A stretch of 35,033 bases of DNA. Source: Bacteroidaceae bacterium. GTDB taxonomy: Bacteria; Bacteroidota; Bacteroidia; Bacteroidales; Bacteroidaceae. Below are positions 25,903 through 34,452 of this stretch, piece after piece. The stretch lies in NCBI GenBank assembly GCA_024401215.1, contig JAKSLL010000033.1, positions 1 through 35,033 of the forward strand, given 5' to 3'. The notes beneath the pieces were generated by a model. The model did not search any database. It was not told where the DNA came from and saw only the letters and a program-made list of their open reading frames with translations. Every line of letters starts with the position of its first letter. Positions within the stretch are counted from its first letter, which is position 1. The translations under genes were made by a program, and so were the position numbers.

Positions 25903-27702
25903 CTATCTATTAAGGATAACATCTACAACATACTTCAAGTCATTTAGATTAGTCACGCCATCCTTATTCACATCAGCCATTCCATTTGTATCTGACAAAG
26001 GCTTCCGCAACATCTCGACAAGACAAACCACATCAGCAATATCAACATTGCAATCGCCATTCAAATCTCCTTGAATAGAAGAATCTTTTACAAAAATAGA
26101 AGAAGCATAGTCTTTCCAACCCTCCGCTTTCTTATATTCTTCTACAGAACCCAATGGAACATAAATTGTCAAGCCATATGAAACTTCACACAAAGCTTCT
26201 GTAGTTATAGTTGGCGGCGTACTCGCCTCACAAACAATTGTAATGGGCTTTTTATACCACCCAGTAATGAAATAATCTCCTATTGACGTAACAGAATCGG
26301 GGATAGTGAAGTTCGTCAAATACTCACAATCATAAAAAGCACTTTCTTCAATAGATTTCAATGTGTTCGGAACAACGACATGTGACAAACGAGTACAACC
26401 TGCAAATGAGTATCTTTCAATCGTAACCACAGAATTAGGAATAACAACCTCTGTTAGTTTGGTGCAATCCATAAATGCAGCCATTTCTATTGTTTTGATA
26501 TTATTGGTAAATACAACTTCAACAAGCATCGAACAACCTTCAAAAGCTTCAGCCCCAATGCATGTCACAGAATCAGGTATTTTTATGCTTTTAAGACTTG
26601 TACAGTTTCTAAAAGCACTTGAGGGAATTTCATTCAATGAATTTGGCAAAGAAACAGATTCCAGACTTGAACAATTCAAAAAAATTCCCGAACCTATTTT
26701 CCTAACCGAATTAGGAATATCTATGCTAAAGAGATCTGTGTTGGAGAAAGCATTACTACCTATGGAAACAACCGAATTAGGAATATCTATGCTATAGAGA
26801 CCTGTGTTGGAGAAAGCATTACTGCCTATGGAAACAACCGAATTAGGAATATATATTTCAAATAGGTGTGAAATTTTATCAAACGCATCATTTCCGATAG
26901 TAGTAGGCAATCTATCCAATTCTATCACTCCTCCATATTCAAAATCATATTTATTGCTTATTATTTTGGCATCACCAAAAGGTTTTTCAACATTAGGTTC
27001 AACAATTCCATAACCTTGCGATTCGTAATAAATGAACGCATGCCCGCAAACTGTACAAATATATTCATTATTATTCTCAAAAGTATGTTCTACATACCCA
27101 CAGTCCCGACACTTGCAATTTAGAAATTTATGGAACACACATTCTGATCTTGTTGCATTCAGATAAAGAGCTGTACCTTCTGTGCCCTCATTAAGATTTA
27201 CCGATGTCAAAGAGGAACTTCCATTGTAGCCTCTTACACTTTTCTTAGAACTCGTGGTAATTGATAGACCCTTTACTTTACTATTGTTTTCATCACGAGA
27301 ATAAAACACAAAAATATAACTACCACCAGCTCCGTCATTAAGATCTCCTAAATCCGAATTTTCATCCTCATAAGGACAGAGATAATAGTCCATTCCTTCA
27401 TACTTTATCGGTGTTGTAAGGTACTTTTTATTCGAAAATTCTTTTCCTGTCACAATGATAACATCAGTAATTGCCTTTGATGGGTCAGATGTTAGCTTGT
27501 ACGACAAATAAACATAGCAACCACCTGCTTTCTCGTTGAGATCTCTATCAATGACAGTATAACCACCGCGAGCAGCATTATTATAGGAAGTAGTCTTGTC
27601 CTTACTTCCACCTCCAACTTTAATATCACTTATGTAAGTCTCTGCAAAAATACATAATACACAGAACATACTCACAATTAGCAGAACATATCGCTTTGTC
27701 AT
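25903..27702 (-). CDS. BspA-like leucine-rich repeat secreted protein with dockerin-like tail
   Basis: A 599-residue protein with a signal peptide (about 1-20). Residues about 22-185 hold three related segments with DLNxxAGGxYxxxxY (DLNEKAGGCYVYLSY, DLNDGAGGSYIFVFY, NLNEGTEGTALYLNA), which resemble a MABP-like beta-prism. Next is a CKCRDC..CTVC zinc-ribbon-like segment (196-219). Residues about 265-500 are treponemal-type (LRR_5) repeats of about 22-23 residues, with IPNSVVSIGSNAFSN units. The C-terminus (GDLNGDCNVDIADVV and ADVNKDGVTNLNDL) looks like a type I dockerin-like calcium-binding pair. It is probably a surface or secreted binding protein, as BspA-like proteins often are. Partner unknown. 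Confidence 0.88.
   Translation of the reverse strand: MTKRYVLLIVSMFCVLCIFAETYISDIKVGGGSKDKTTSYNNAARGGYTVIDRDLNEKAGGCYVYLSYKLTSDPSKAITDVIIVTGKEFSNKKYLTTPIKYEGMDYYLCPYEDENSDLGDLNDGAGGSYIFVFYSRDENNSKVKGLSITTSSKKSVRGYNGSSSLTSVNLNEGTEGTALYLNATRSECVFHKFLNCKCRDCGYVEHTFENNNEYICTVCGHAFIYYESQGYGIVEPNVEKPFGDAKIISNKYDFEYGGVIELDRLPTTIGNDAFDKISHLFEIYIPNSVVSIGSNAFSNTGLYSIDIPNSVVSIGSNAFSNTDLFSIDIPNSVRKIGSGIFLNCSSLESVSLPNSLNEIPSSAFRNCTSLKSIKIPDSVTCIGAEAFEGCSMLVEVVFTNNIKTIEMAAFMDCTKLTEVVIPNSVVTIERYSFAGCTRLSHVVVPNTLKSIEESAFYDCEYLTNFTIPDSVTSIGDYFITGWYKKPITIVCEASTPPTITTEALCEVSYGLTIYVPLGSVEEYKKAEGWKDYASSIFVKDSSIQGDLNGDCNVDIADVVCLVEMLRKPLSDTNGMADVNKDGVTNLNDLKYVVDVILNR
26697..26850 (-). repeat. 66-bp tandem duplication inside the LRR gene
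   Basis: Two adjoining units (TATGGAAACAACCGAATTAG starts at 26761 and again at 26827) are almost identical over 66 bases, which encodes one 22-residue LRR unit. Other LRR units in the gene have diverged at the DNA level. This marks a recent in-frame repeat gain. Confidence 0.75.
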
Positions 27703-27794
27703 AGCTGCATATATTTATTTAATCATATTTAGATAATCCAATCAAGCAACTGCACAAAATAAAATTACCATTTGTACATCATTATATTTAATCG

Positions 27795-27826
27795 CAAAGA
27801 TACGAAGAACATTTATATCTACCAAA
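27795..27826 (-). promoter_or_regulatory. Promoter of the LRR gene
   Basis: On the minus strand, TTTG (27826-27823) is followed after 20 bases by TATCTTTG (27802-27795), a full consensus match. The leader to the ATG at 27702 is about 85 bases. Confidence 0.7.
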
Positions 27827-27835
27827 CAATTATAT

Positions 27836-27853
27836 AAGTAGGTGTTCATAATC
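27836..27853 (+). repeat. Solitary MITE-like end
   Basis: AAGTAGGTGTTCATAATC resembles the terminal repeats of the MITE-like family (AAGTAGGTGATCAAAATTA) but no partner end was found close by. It may be a remnant. Confidence 0.4.
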
Positions 27854-27870
27854 ATTCAAATATTTGATAC

Positions 27871-27993
27871 GTTCTAACTTCTCTTTAACTACCCTTTAAC
27901 TCCACAACAAGTGGAGCTTGCGTTATCGCTTGCGCTTTCGCAGAAAGAAACTTGTATTTTTTAAACAAAGCTCGGCGTAAGCCAATCCTTGTT
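27871..27993. repeat. GAGTTAAAG repeat copy 4 and GATTGGCTTACGCCGA repeat
   Basis: 27871-27953 carries TCTCTTTAACTACCC, CTTTAACTCC and the hairpin CTCCAC/GTGGAG, the reverse orientation of copies 2 and 5. 27968-27993 is the reverse complement of 14417-14442 with two mismatches. No gene is seen between 27703 and 28036 apart from the LRR promoter. Confidence 0.6.
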
Positions 27994-28036
27994 TTAAGAT
28001 AATGCGGATGAGCGGTTACTATCAATTAGTCTGAAT

Positions 28037-28849
28037 TTATGAATAATTCTGGTTCAAATTCATTGTTTTTTGTGCCTTATCGGGCTTGTTTTCCTTTTTC
28101 TTCCTCTTTTTCTTGTGACGCTCGCTCATCTCTTCCATGTAGCCCGCTGTAAGGATGCCGGACGGCAAAGCAATGATTGCTATGCCGACAAGAGCAGACA
28201 CCATACTCACAGCTCGTCCCCACGCCGACTGTGGATAAATGTCACCATACCCCACCGTAGTGAGCGTGCATGTTGCCCAATATACCGCATCCCAATAGGT
28301 GTCAAAGAAATGGTTGTCACTGTTACTTTCATACTCTACATTGAACATCACCAAAGCAGTCAGCAAGATGTAGAACACAGCGAAGCATACAACGGTGAAC
28401 AGGACATCAGCCTTCTTGCGGAACACATCGATGACAACCTGAAGAGGCTCATAATATCGGAACAGCCTTCCAATTCTCAGCAGTCTTATTATTCGCCAGG
28501 AACGAAGCAACTTGAATGTTGGAGCAATAAGCATGAATAACGGCAGAATGCTGAACAAGTCGATAATAGCACTCAGGCGCAGAGGATAGAAAACAAAGGC
28601 TTTCCAACGCGGCACGCCCTTCTCCTCCCTGCCATTATAAGAGTAATCGGCAACCATCCACCTGAGCATGTAGTCAAAGATGAAAATGCCTGTCGTCACA
28701 TAATCTATGTACCTAAACAACGAGTATTCTTTGTGAGTTGTAAGAGGCAGAAGACTGATAAGGACAACGACAATCATTGTCCAATCATACCAGGCATGCC
28801 CCTTGTCTCTAATTGAAAAATTTACAATTCTGTTTATTTTCTCTCGCAT
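28037..28849 (-). CDS. Voltage-gated-type potassium channel
   Basis: A 270-residue inner-membrane ion channel of the six-helix Kv-like type. The selectivity filter TVGYGD is at residues 198-203 in a proper pore loop (WATCTLTTVGYGDIYP). An S4-like helix carries regularly spaced arginines (R116, R119, R122, R125, R128, R131), the voltage-sensor pattern. S1-S3 lie about 23-110, S5 about 149-170 and S6 about 212-236. The cytoplasmic tail is very basic (HKKKRKKKENK). No ligand-binding domain follows. It likely conducts K+ and influences membrane potential. It stands alone, with its own candidate promoter at 28895-28927. Confidence 0.94.
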   Translation of the reverse strand: MREKINRIVNFSIRDKGHAWYDWTMIVVVLISLLPLTTHKEYSLFRYIDYVTTGIFIFDYMLRWMVADYSYNGREEKGVPRWKAFVFYPLRLSAIIDLFSILPLFMLIAPTFKLLRSWRIIRLLRIGRLFRYYEPLQVVIDVFRKKADVLFTVVCFAVFYILLTALVMFNVEYESNSDNHFFDTYWDAVYWATCTLTTVGYGDIYPQSAWGRAVSMVSALVGIAIIALPSGILTAGYMEEMSERHKKKRKKKENKPDKAQKTMNLNQNYS

Positions 28850-28894
28850 AATAATTATGAGATATTGTCAATTCCTGCATGAATAAAGCAGGCG

Positions 28895-28927
28895 TAAAGA
28901 TAAGTTTTTTATTCTAAATCGACCAAA
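28895..28927 (-). promoter_or_regulatory. Candidate promoter of the potassium channel gene
   Basis: On the minus strand, TTTG (28927-28924) is followed after 21 bases by TATCTTTA (28902-28895), one mismatch from TAnnTTTG. The leader would be about 40 bases. Confidence 0.5.
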
Positions 28928-29410
28928 CAAAATTTGTAAAATCCGAAGTGTGACTTCAAAAAATATCGTAAAACTTGAAGTAGCACTCTAAATTTCACGA
29001 CATTTTCGATTCCAGTGGCGCAACATTAAACGAATGCCACTTCGTCATTGCGTGATAGAAAACTGTGACATTTCGCTGTTCGCTATTTCGTATTTTATGC
29101 CCTCGAAACGAGACGAGCTAAACACCAGATGCTTTAGCTCGTAAAGCATAGTTGCTTCGCCTCGTCAAGCATCTACACTCTAAAGGGCATTGTTTCTGGG
29201 GGCTGTTAGGCATGCGCTCTCACGCCCAAAGAACCAAGCATCTTCATACTAACTATTTAGGTTTGAGTGTATGAAAACCTTTATCCGCTGGAATTTGACA
29301 AGGATGGTTGGATCGTGGAAGAATAAAGTCCATGCCACTCTTTTGTACTAAGCATCACAAAAATAACCGCATTTCCCCTCCTTTTTCTTTTATAGTTATT
29401 TAAAATAACA
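28928..29410. other. Intergenic region with a self-complementary block
   Basis: No gene is seen. 29097-29190 has several nested and competing stems: ATGCCCT with AGGGCAT, GACGAG with CTCGTC, AGATGCTT with AAGCATCT, and CGAGCTAAA with TTTAGCTCG. The last three cannot all form together. It could be another fold-back repeat or an RNA; no copy was found in this window. Confidence 0.45.
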
Positions 29411-29418
29411 TAACTTTG
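29411..29418 (+). promoter_or_regulatory. Candidate -7 element for the DUF3791 gene
   Basis: TAACTTTG fits TAnnTTTG, but no TTTG is found 19-21 bases upstream. It lies 59 bases before the ATG at 29478. Confidence 0.4.
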
Positions 29419-29477
29419 CAAAAGTAAAAGTATGCACTCAAAGCAAGAACAAAACAAATAAGACATATTATATCATA

Positions 29478-29691
29478 ATGACAATAGAGGCTTACAAATA
29501 CAAACCATCAGTAGAAGAATGTAAGGCAATATTCGTTGCCTCATGCATTGAGACTACAGCAAAAGCCACTGGAGTGACTCCTGAGGCAATGTATCAACGT
29601 ATGGTGCGTATTAGTCTAATCAAAGACTATATTCTCCCGTGCTATAATGTGCTGCATCGTGGAAGATATTATTTCGGAACTCCGAAATTAA
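29478..29691 (+). pseudogene. DUF3791 protein gene, probably frameshifted
   Basis: The first 60 residues match the small DUF3791 family: CKAIFVASCIETTAKATGV, MYQRMVRISLIKDYILPCYNVLH. Then the frame changes. The expected family ending (I/V-EDIIxxL) appears in another frame as IVEDIISELRN and a stop at 29689-29691. In the original frame the reading runs to 29816 with an unrelated, unusual tail (HRGRYYFGTPKLRILTRQGF). A small deletion after the LH codons explains this. Family function is unknown; DUF3791 genes are often neighbours of DUF3990 genes, but none is seen here. Confidence 0.7.
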
Positions 29692-29802
29692 GAATACTCA
29701 CACGACAGGGATTTGCTATTTTTCTTGTGTGTTTTTTGTGTGGTAACTGCAACATACGAAAACATCTGCAGATAAAACGTACGACAATCCAACTTTTTCA
29801 CT

Positions 29803-29810
29803 ACCTTTGC
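29803..29810 (+). promoter_or_regulatory. Candidate -7 element for the 29857 gene
   Basis: TACCTTTG matches TAnnTTTG, 46 bases before the ATG. No TTTG lies at the right distance upstream, so the call rests on the -7 part only. Confidence 0.45.
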
Positions 29811-29856
29811 GACTAAAGGTCGCCAAGACCTCCAATACAACTAAAAAAAGCATCGT

Positions 29857-31428
29857 ATGGGCATATATATAAATAGAGGTAATTACGATTTTTCCCAGGC
29901 ACTAAACTCAACATTTGTTGACAAGTCTGGTCTTATCTCGATTATAAACAGAACACTGTTTACAGAGCAACGCCGCAGCTGTGTTACTCGTTCACGTCGC
30001 TTTGGAAAATCCATGGCGGCAAATATGCTTTGTGCCTATTATGACCGTTCTTGCGATTCTCGTTCTCTTTTTGAGAATCTGGAGATTTCTCACGACCCCT
30101 CTTTTGAAAAGTATCTGAATAAGTTTCCTGTAATCAAACTGGACATTACGGACTTTACCATGCGGTATAAAGATGACCCAAGCATCATAGGAAAAATGCA
30201 GGATGCATTAAAAGCTGATGTGAGAGAGGCGTATCCAAATATCGTTCCCGATGATTTCAACGATGATTTCATGGAAATGCTCATCAGAATCAATCAGGCG
30301 ACTGGCGATTCCTTCATCATGGTCATTGACGAATGGGATGCCATGTGCCGCGAATCGAGCGATGCTACGGTTGAGGCATATCTGAACTGGCTTCGCCGTA
30401 TGTTCAAAGGCAGTAACACCATCAGCGTTTTTGCTGGGGTCTATATGACGGGCATTCTGCCTATCAAGAAGTATAGCAAGCAATCTGCACTCAACAACTT
30501 TCTGGAGTATTCCGTAACTTCACCTATGGGTGAGGAGCGTTTTTTCGGCTTCACGCGTGAGGAGGTGAAAACACTCTGCGAAGAGCAAGGAAGAAGCTAC
30601 GATGAGTTTGCAAAATGGTACGATGGCTACAGCATAGGTCGTGAACCTTCGATATTCAATCCAAACTCCGTCATGCTTGCATTGAGAGCCGGTCGTTGTG
30701 GCAGTTTCTGGCAAGCCACAGCATCATACGAATTGGTTGCCACCTATATTGACATGAACTACGAAGGCTTGAAGGACGACATTATCCACATGCTCTCGGG
30801 TGGAAGATGTGAGGTGAACACCACAAATTTCAGCAACGACATGCACGATGTCAAGAGCAAGAACGAGGTCCTCACTGTTCTTATTCATCTCGGCTACCTT
30901 GCTTACGACTTCGAGGAGGAAGAATGCTACATACCAAACTACGAAGTGCGTCGTGAGATGGAGAATGCCGTGAAGAGTAGCGGTTGGCAAATCGCGTATG
31001 CTATCAGCAATTCGAAGAAACTTCTCAAAGAAACCCTTGCAGGCAATTCGGATTATGTTGCGGAAGTCATAGACAAGGCTCATGATGAGACTACAAGCAT
31101 ACTCTCCTACAACAACGAAAATTCACTTGCCTGTGTTCTGACCATAGCATATATCTATGCTCAAAACGACTACATTGTACATCGTGAACTCGCTACAGGC
31201 AAGGGCTATGCCGATCTCGTTCTTATTCCACGCAGGAATGTTGACAAGCCTGCTATTGTTCTCGAACTAAAATACAACAAGGAAGTAGATGCCGCAATTG
31301 CTCAAATAAAGCGTAAGAAATACGTGAGCAAGATAGAACAGTACACTGGTGACATTCTTCTGGTCGGAATCAACTACGACAAGAAAGAGAAGCTGCACAC
31401 CTGCACTATTGAAACTGTTACCAAATAA
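29857..31428 (+). CDS. AAA-ATPase-like / PD-(D/E)XK nuclease-family protein, second copy
   Basis: A 523-residue member of the same family as the gene at 14705. RRFGKS is at residues 47-52, as in the first copy. The Walker B-like MVIDEWD has Asp158-Glu159. The C-terminal nuclease-like motif shows Asp453 in GYADLVL and Glu470-Leu-Lys472 in LELKYN. The two proteins are distant relatives, sharing motifs rather than long identical runs, so this is not a recent duplication. The gene begins 166 bases after the DUF3791 pseudogene and ends 35 bases before the LytTR gene. Role unknown. Confidence 0.9.
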   Translation: MGIYINRGNYDFSQALNSTFVDKSGLISIINRTLFTEQRRSCVTRSRRFGKSMAANMLCAYYDRSCDSRSLFENLEISHDPSFEKYLNKFPVIKLDITDFTMRYKDDPSIIGKMQDALKADVREAYPNIVPDDFNDDFMEMLIRINQATGDSFIMVIDEWDAMCRESSDATVEAYLNWLRRMFKGSNTISVFAGVYMTGILPIKKYSKQSALNNFLEYSVTSPMGEERFFGFTREEVKTLCEEQGRSYDEFAKWYDGYSIGREPSIFNPNSVMLALRAGRCGSFWQATASYELVATYIDMNYEGLKDDIIHMLSGGRCEVNTTNFSNDMHDVKSKNEVLTVLIHLGYLAYDFEEEECYIPNYEVRREMENAVKSSGWQIAYAISNSKKLLKETLAGNSDYVAEVIDKAHDETTSILSYNNENSLACVLTIAYIYAQNDYIVHRELATGKGYADLVLIPRRNVDKPAIVLELKYNKEVDAAIAQIKRKKYVSKIEQYTGDILLVGINYDKKEKLHTCTIETVTK

Positions 31429-31463
31429 GTTGCACTACAAATTCTATTCGCATATTTATTGTT

Positions 31464-32288
31464 ATGTCTTTTCTTACTCGTAAATATCCTTTCAAGCAGA
31501 GCGGGCATTGGCTGAGAGAAAGCATTGTCTATGGACTTATCGTATGGGCGATACTCTATTTCATGCAGCCTTTCGGATTCGTCACATACCAGGGCAACAA
31601 ATGCCTTGTTGCTGGATTGTTCGGTTTAATAACTTTTGCCTGCACTGCCACCTACGTATGGATGACCATAAAACTCATTGTTCCACACGTTACGACCTGG
31701 CGCATCTGGCATCAGGGCTGTACGACATTAGGACTGATTGTGTTCATCGCTGTCTGCAATTTCTTTTACTATTCCTTGATAAATGAATATCCCCTCACAC
31801 TCGAGTTTTTCCTCATTTTCCTCTACTGGACAATGATTATCGGCATCATCCTTACCGCCTTGTCCACAGGAATCAGGTACAACAAAGCGCTAAAGGAGCA
31901 GATGAACGAACTGCTGCTCAACACCACCGAAGAGCAGAAGGACATTACAATCACCATCCACGATACGAATGTGCGCGGGAATGACCTCTCCATCCCCATC
32001 AACAGCCTGCTGTATATTGAGGCACAGAAAAACAACATCTCGGTATGCTACATCAAGGATGAGAAACCTATCAGCGTAGAACTCCACACCACCCTATCGA
32101 ACGCCATCGAAGAGCTCAAGGAGCATAAAAATATCCTGCAATGCCACCGTTCGTTTGTTATCAATGCAAACAACATCACTTCAGCGAAAGGCAATTCCAA
32201 CGGCTACCAACTCACGCTTGGCAACAGCACCAATATCATACCTGTTTCGCGCTCTTACGTGCCTCTGCTGAAGGCTCTAATCGCTTAG
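31464..32288 (+). CDS. Membrane-bound LytTR-family DNA-binding regulator
   Basis: A 274-residue transcription regulator. Four membrane segments (about 18-37, 46-68, 84-105 and 112-137) are followed by a linker and a LytTR DNA-binding domain (about 165-274) with the usual NSLLYIEAQKNNISVCY and ILQCHRSFVINANNI segments. LytTR domains bind direct repeats in promoters through beta-strands. Having membrane helices in place of a receiver domain suggests direct sensing at the membrane rather than phosphorylation. It lies 112 bases upstream of a TonB receptor gene on the same strand and is the obvious candidate to control it. Confidence 0.9.
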   Translation: MSFLTRKYPFKQSGHWLRESIVYGLIVWAILYFMQPFGFVTYQGNKCLVAGLFGLITFACTATYVWMTIKLIVPHVTTWRIWHQGCTTLGLIVFIAVCNFFYYSLINEYPLTLEFFLIFLYWTMIIGIILTALSTGIRYNKALKEQMNELLLNTTEEQKDITITIHDTNVRGNDLSIPINSLLYIEAQKNNISVCYIKDEKPISVELHTTLSNAIEELKEHKNILQCHRSFVINANNITSAKGNSNGYQLTLGNSTNIIPVSRSYVPLLKALIA

Positions 32289-32365
32289 TCATTCGTCCTT
32301 ATTTTTAGTCATTCATCCATCTAACTAGCTTTCTGTCAGCAATTTTAGCTGTCTGTCATAAGAAT

Positions 32366-32396
32366 TTTGTCAATTATGTTTCTTGCCTTACCTTTG
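32366..32396 (+). promoter_or_regulatory. Promoter of the TonB receptor gene, very close to the start codon
   Basis: TTTG at 32366-32369, a 19-base spacer and TACCTTTG at 32389-32396, a full consensus match. The ATG is at 32401, only 5 bases after the -7 element. Transcription would therefore begin at or near the ATG, implying a leaderless or nearly leaderless message. Confidence 0.65.
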
Positions 32397-32400
32397 CGGC

Positions 32401-34452
32401 ATGAAACATTTCTTTTTACATATCATTTTTCTATTATTCGCGGTCTGCAGCATCGAAGCACAGACAGTCGTTTCGGGTACAATCAGCGATGGCAATGAAC
32501 CACTCGCAGGCACCAACGTATTTATTATAGGTTCCATTGACGGGTGCTTGACCGACTCGCTGGGACGATTCTCGTTTACGACTACGATGACAGGCGAGGT
32601 AACCCTCAAGTCCTCTTTTGTCGGCTACGAAGATTTCTTCCTTACTGCAGATGCAGCCCAACTCACCAACCTCACCATCACAATGAACGAACAAGCCACT
32701 TCGATTGACGAAGTGGTAGTCTCGGCAAGCACCTACAGTTTCGGGAAACGCGACCATTTCAAGACCATGAACGCCCTGGATGTCGTGATGACCGGCAGTT
32801 CATGCGGAGACATCGTAGCAGCCCTGCAGGCATTGCCTGGCACACAGAAGGTGGGCGAAAACGGCAAACTCTATGTGCGTGGTGGAGAGAGCGAAGAGTG
32901 CCAGACTTTCGTGAATGGGATGCATGTCCTTGTACCCTACAGCACAAACATAGACAACTCAGCAGTGAGAGGACGCTTCTCTCCTTTCATGTTCAAGGGC
33001 ATCAACTTCTCGTTAGGCGGTTACAATGGAGAATACGGTCAGGCGCTTTCGGCTGTCCTGCCTATGGAAACCACCGATGCAGCGACAAGCGACAAGATGG
33101 GCGTGAGTGCCTCGCTGGTCGATTGGAACATAGGCGGCACCAAGGCTTATGAGAGCAGCAGCCTATCGTTCAATGCCGCAATGACCAGCATGGGACTGTA
33201 CGACAAGCTGTTTGAGGAAAGGTTCGACTTCAGTCGCCCGTACCTCAAAATATCGGGCGAATCCCAATATAAAAAGGAATTCAGACAAAAAGGTGTGATG
33301 AAAACCTATGTCGGCTACGACCTGACAACGGTAGGACAGCATATTGACGAACGCAGCCTTGATCTCTGCGAGCATAACGTCTATGCCAATGCCACATACA
33401 AGGTCTCTTTGGGCAAAGGCTACACTCTCTTCGGCGGCATTGCAAACTCATCGGTCATCAACGACATCTATGATGCGCTGCAGGCTGGCGACCACTACTA
33501 CAACTTCCGCAACGAGGTGCATCTCAAGACAGAGGTGCAAAAGGGGTGTACAAGTTGGCTGAAACTGTCGGCAGGTTCTGAGGATTACATTCGCAATAGC
33601 AAGATGGACTACGACGGCAAGGGCTACAAACTCAATTACAACTTGTTTGCAGCTCACGTTGACGCCCAATGCAAAGTCATCCCCCGGGTTTTTCTTAATG
33701 TGTCAGCGAGAACAGAAATCATGAACTCCGAATGGCTCATGATGCCACGAGCAACCCTGAGCTACCAGTCCAGCAAGCAGCTGCAGTTCACTGCCGTAGC
33801 AGGTCGCTACAGCCAAACATTCGCAGACGACTATCTGGCACAAAAGGCGGATGGCAGAAGTCAAAGCACCGCCGACCATGCCATCTTATCCATGCAATAC
33901 TCGACAGACAACACTCTTGTGCGCATCGAACCGTATTGTAAGAAATACCGCAGGCTGCCACTGCTGGAGAACGGCATCTACAGCTCCCATGGTTATGGCA
34001 CGAGCCGAGGCATAGACCTGTTCTGGGAAGACCATTCACTCTTCAAGAACCTCACCACAATCTGTTCCTATTCCTTGAACGTATCACGCCGTCTGTACCT
34101 CGACAATGCCGAACCTTGCACACCAGATTTCGCCTCACGCCACAATCTGAGACTGACAGCCAAATACTCTTTCGGCAAGGCAATTATCGGCATGACAGAG
34201 TCGTATGCAAGTGGACGTCACTTTGCAACAGGCACGACACCCCACTATAACAGCGTGGATGTGAATCTGACATATCTGTTGGCACCCAAGGTCATCATCT
34301 ATTCTTCTTTGAGCAACGTATTCGGCCGTAAGAACATCTTCCGCTATGACGCAAGCGGCAACCCTGTTCTTCCTTCCAATGACCGATTCTTTTACATTGG
34401 CATTTTTGTTTCACTTAAAAATAATAAAGCTTATGACATTTCAAATTTCTAA
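32401..34452 (+). CDS. TonB-dependent outer-membrane receptor
   Basis: A 683-residue protein with a signal peptide (MKHFFLHIIFLLFAVCSIEAQ). Residues about 22-100 form a carboxypeptidase-regulatory-like domain (VVSGTISDGNEPLAGTNVFI, SFVGYEDF), then the plug domain (about 105-215: ALQALPGTQKVGENGKLYVRGG). The rest is a beta-barrel of many aromatic strands ending FFYIGIFVSLKNNKAYDISNF. It is much shorter than SusC proteins and closer to ordinary TonB receptors, so it likely imports a small ligand or metal complex. No SusD gene follows. The ATG at 32401 lies just after a promoter. It overlaps the next gene by 20 bases. Confidence 0.92.
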   Translation: MKHFFLHIIFLLFAVCSIEAQTVVSGTISDGNEPLAGTNVFIIGSIDGCLTDSLGRFSFTTTMTGEVTLKSSFVGYEDFFLTADAAQLTNLTITMNEQATSIDEVVVSASTYSFGKRDHFKTMNALDVVMTGSSCGDIVAALQALPGTQKVGENGKLYVRGGESEECQTFVNGMHVLVPYSTNIDNSAVRGRFSPFMFKGINFSLGGYNGEYGQALSAVLPMETTDAATSDKMGVSASLVDWNIGGTKAYESSSLSFNAAMTSMGLYDKLFEERFDFSRPYLKISGESQYKKEFRQKGVMKTYVGYDLTTVGQHIDERSLDLCEHNVYANATYKVSLGKGYTLFGGIANSSVINDIYDALQAGDHYYNFRNEVHLKTEVQKGCTSWLKLSAGSEDYIRNSKMDYDGKGYKLNYNLFAAHVDAQCKVIPRVFLNVSARTEIMNSEWLMMPRATLSYQSSKQLQFTAVAGRYSQTFADDYLAQKADGRSQSTADHAILSMQYSTDNTLVRIEPYCKKYRRLPLLENGIYSSHGYGTSRGIDLFWEDHSLFKNLTTICSYSLNVSRRLYLDNAEPCTPDFASRHNLRLTAKYSFGKAIIGMTESYASGRHFATGTTPHYNSVDVNLTYLLAPKVIIYSSLSNVFGRKNIFRYDASGNPVLPSNDRFFYIGIFVSLKNNKAYDISNF

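Noticed and set aside
26363-26797. Plus-strand open frame opposite the LRR gene
   Set aside because: Repetitive because it is the complement of LRR repeats; the minus strand has the signal peptide and a promoter.
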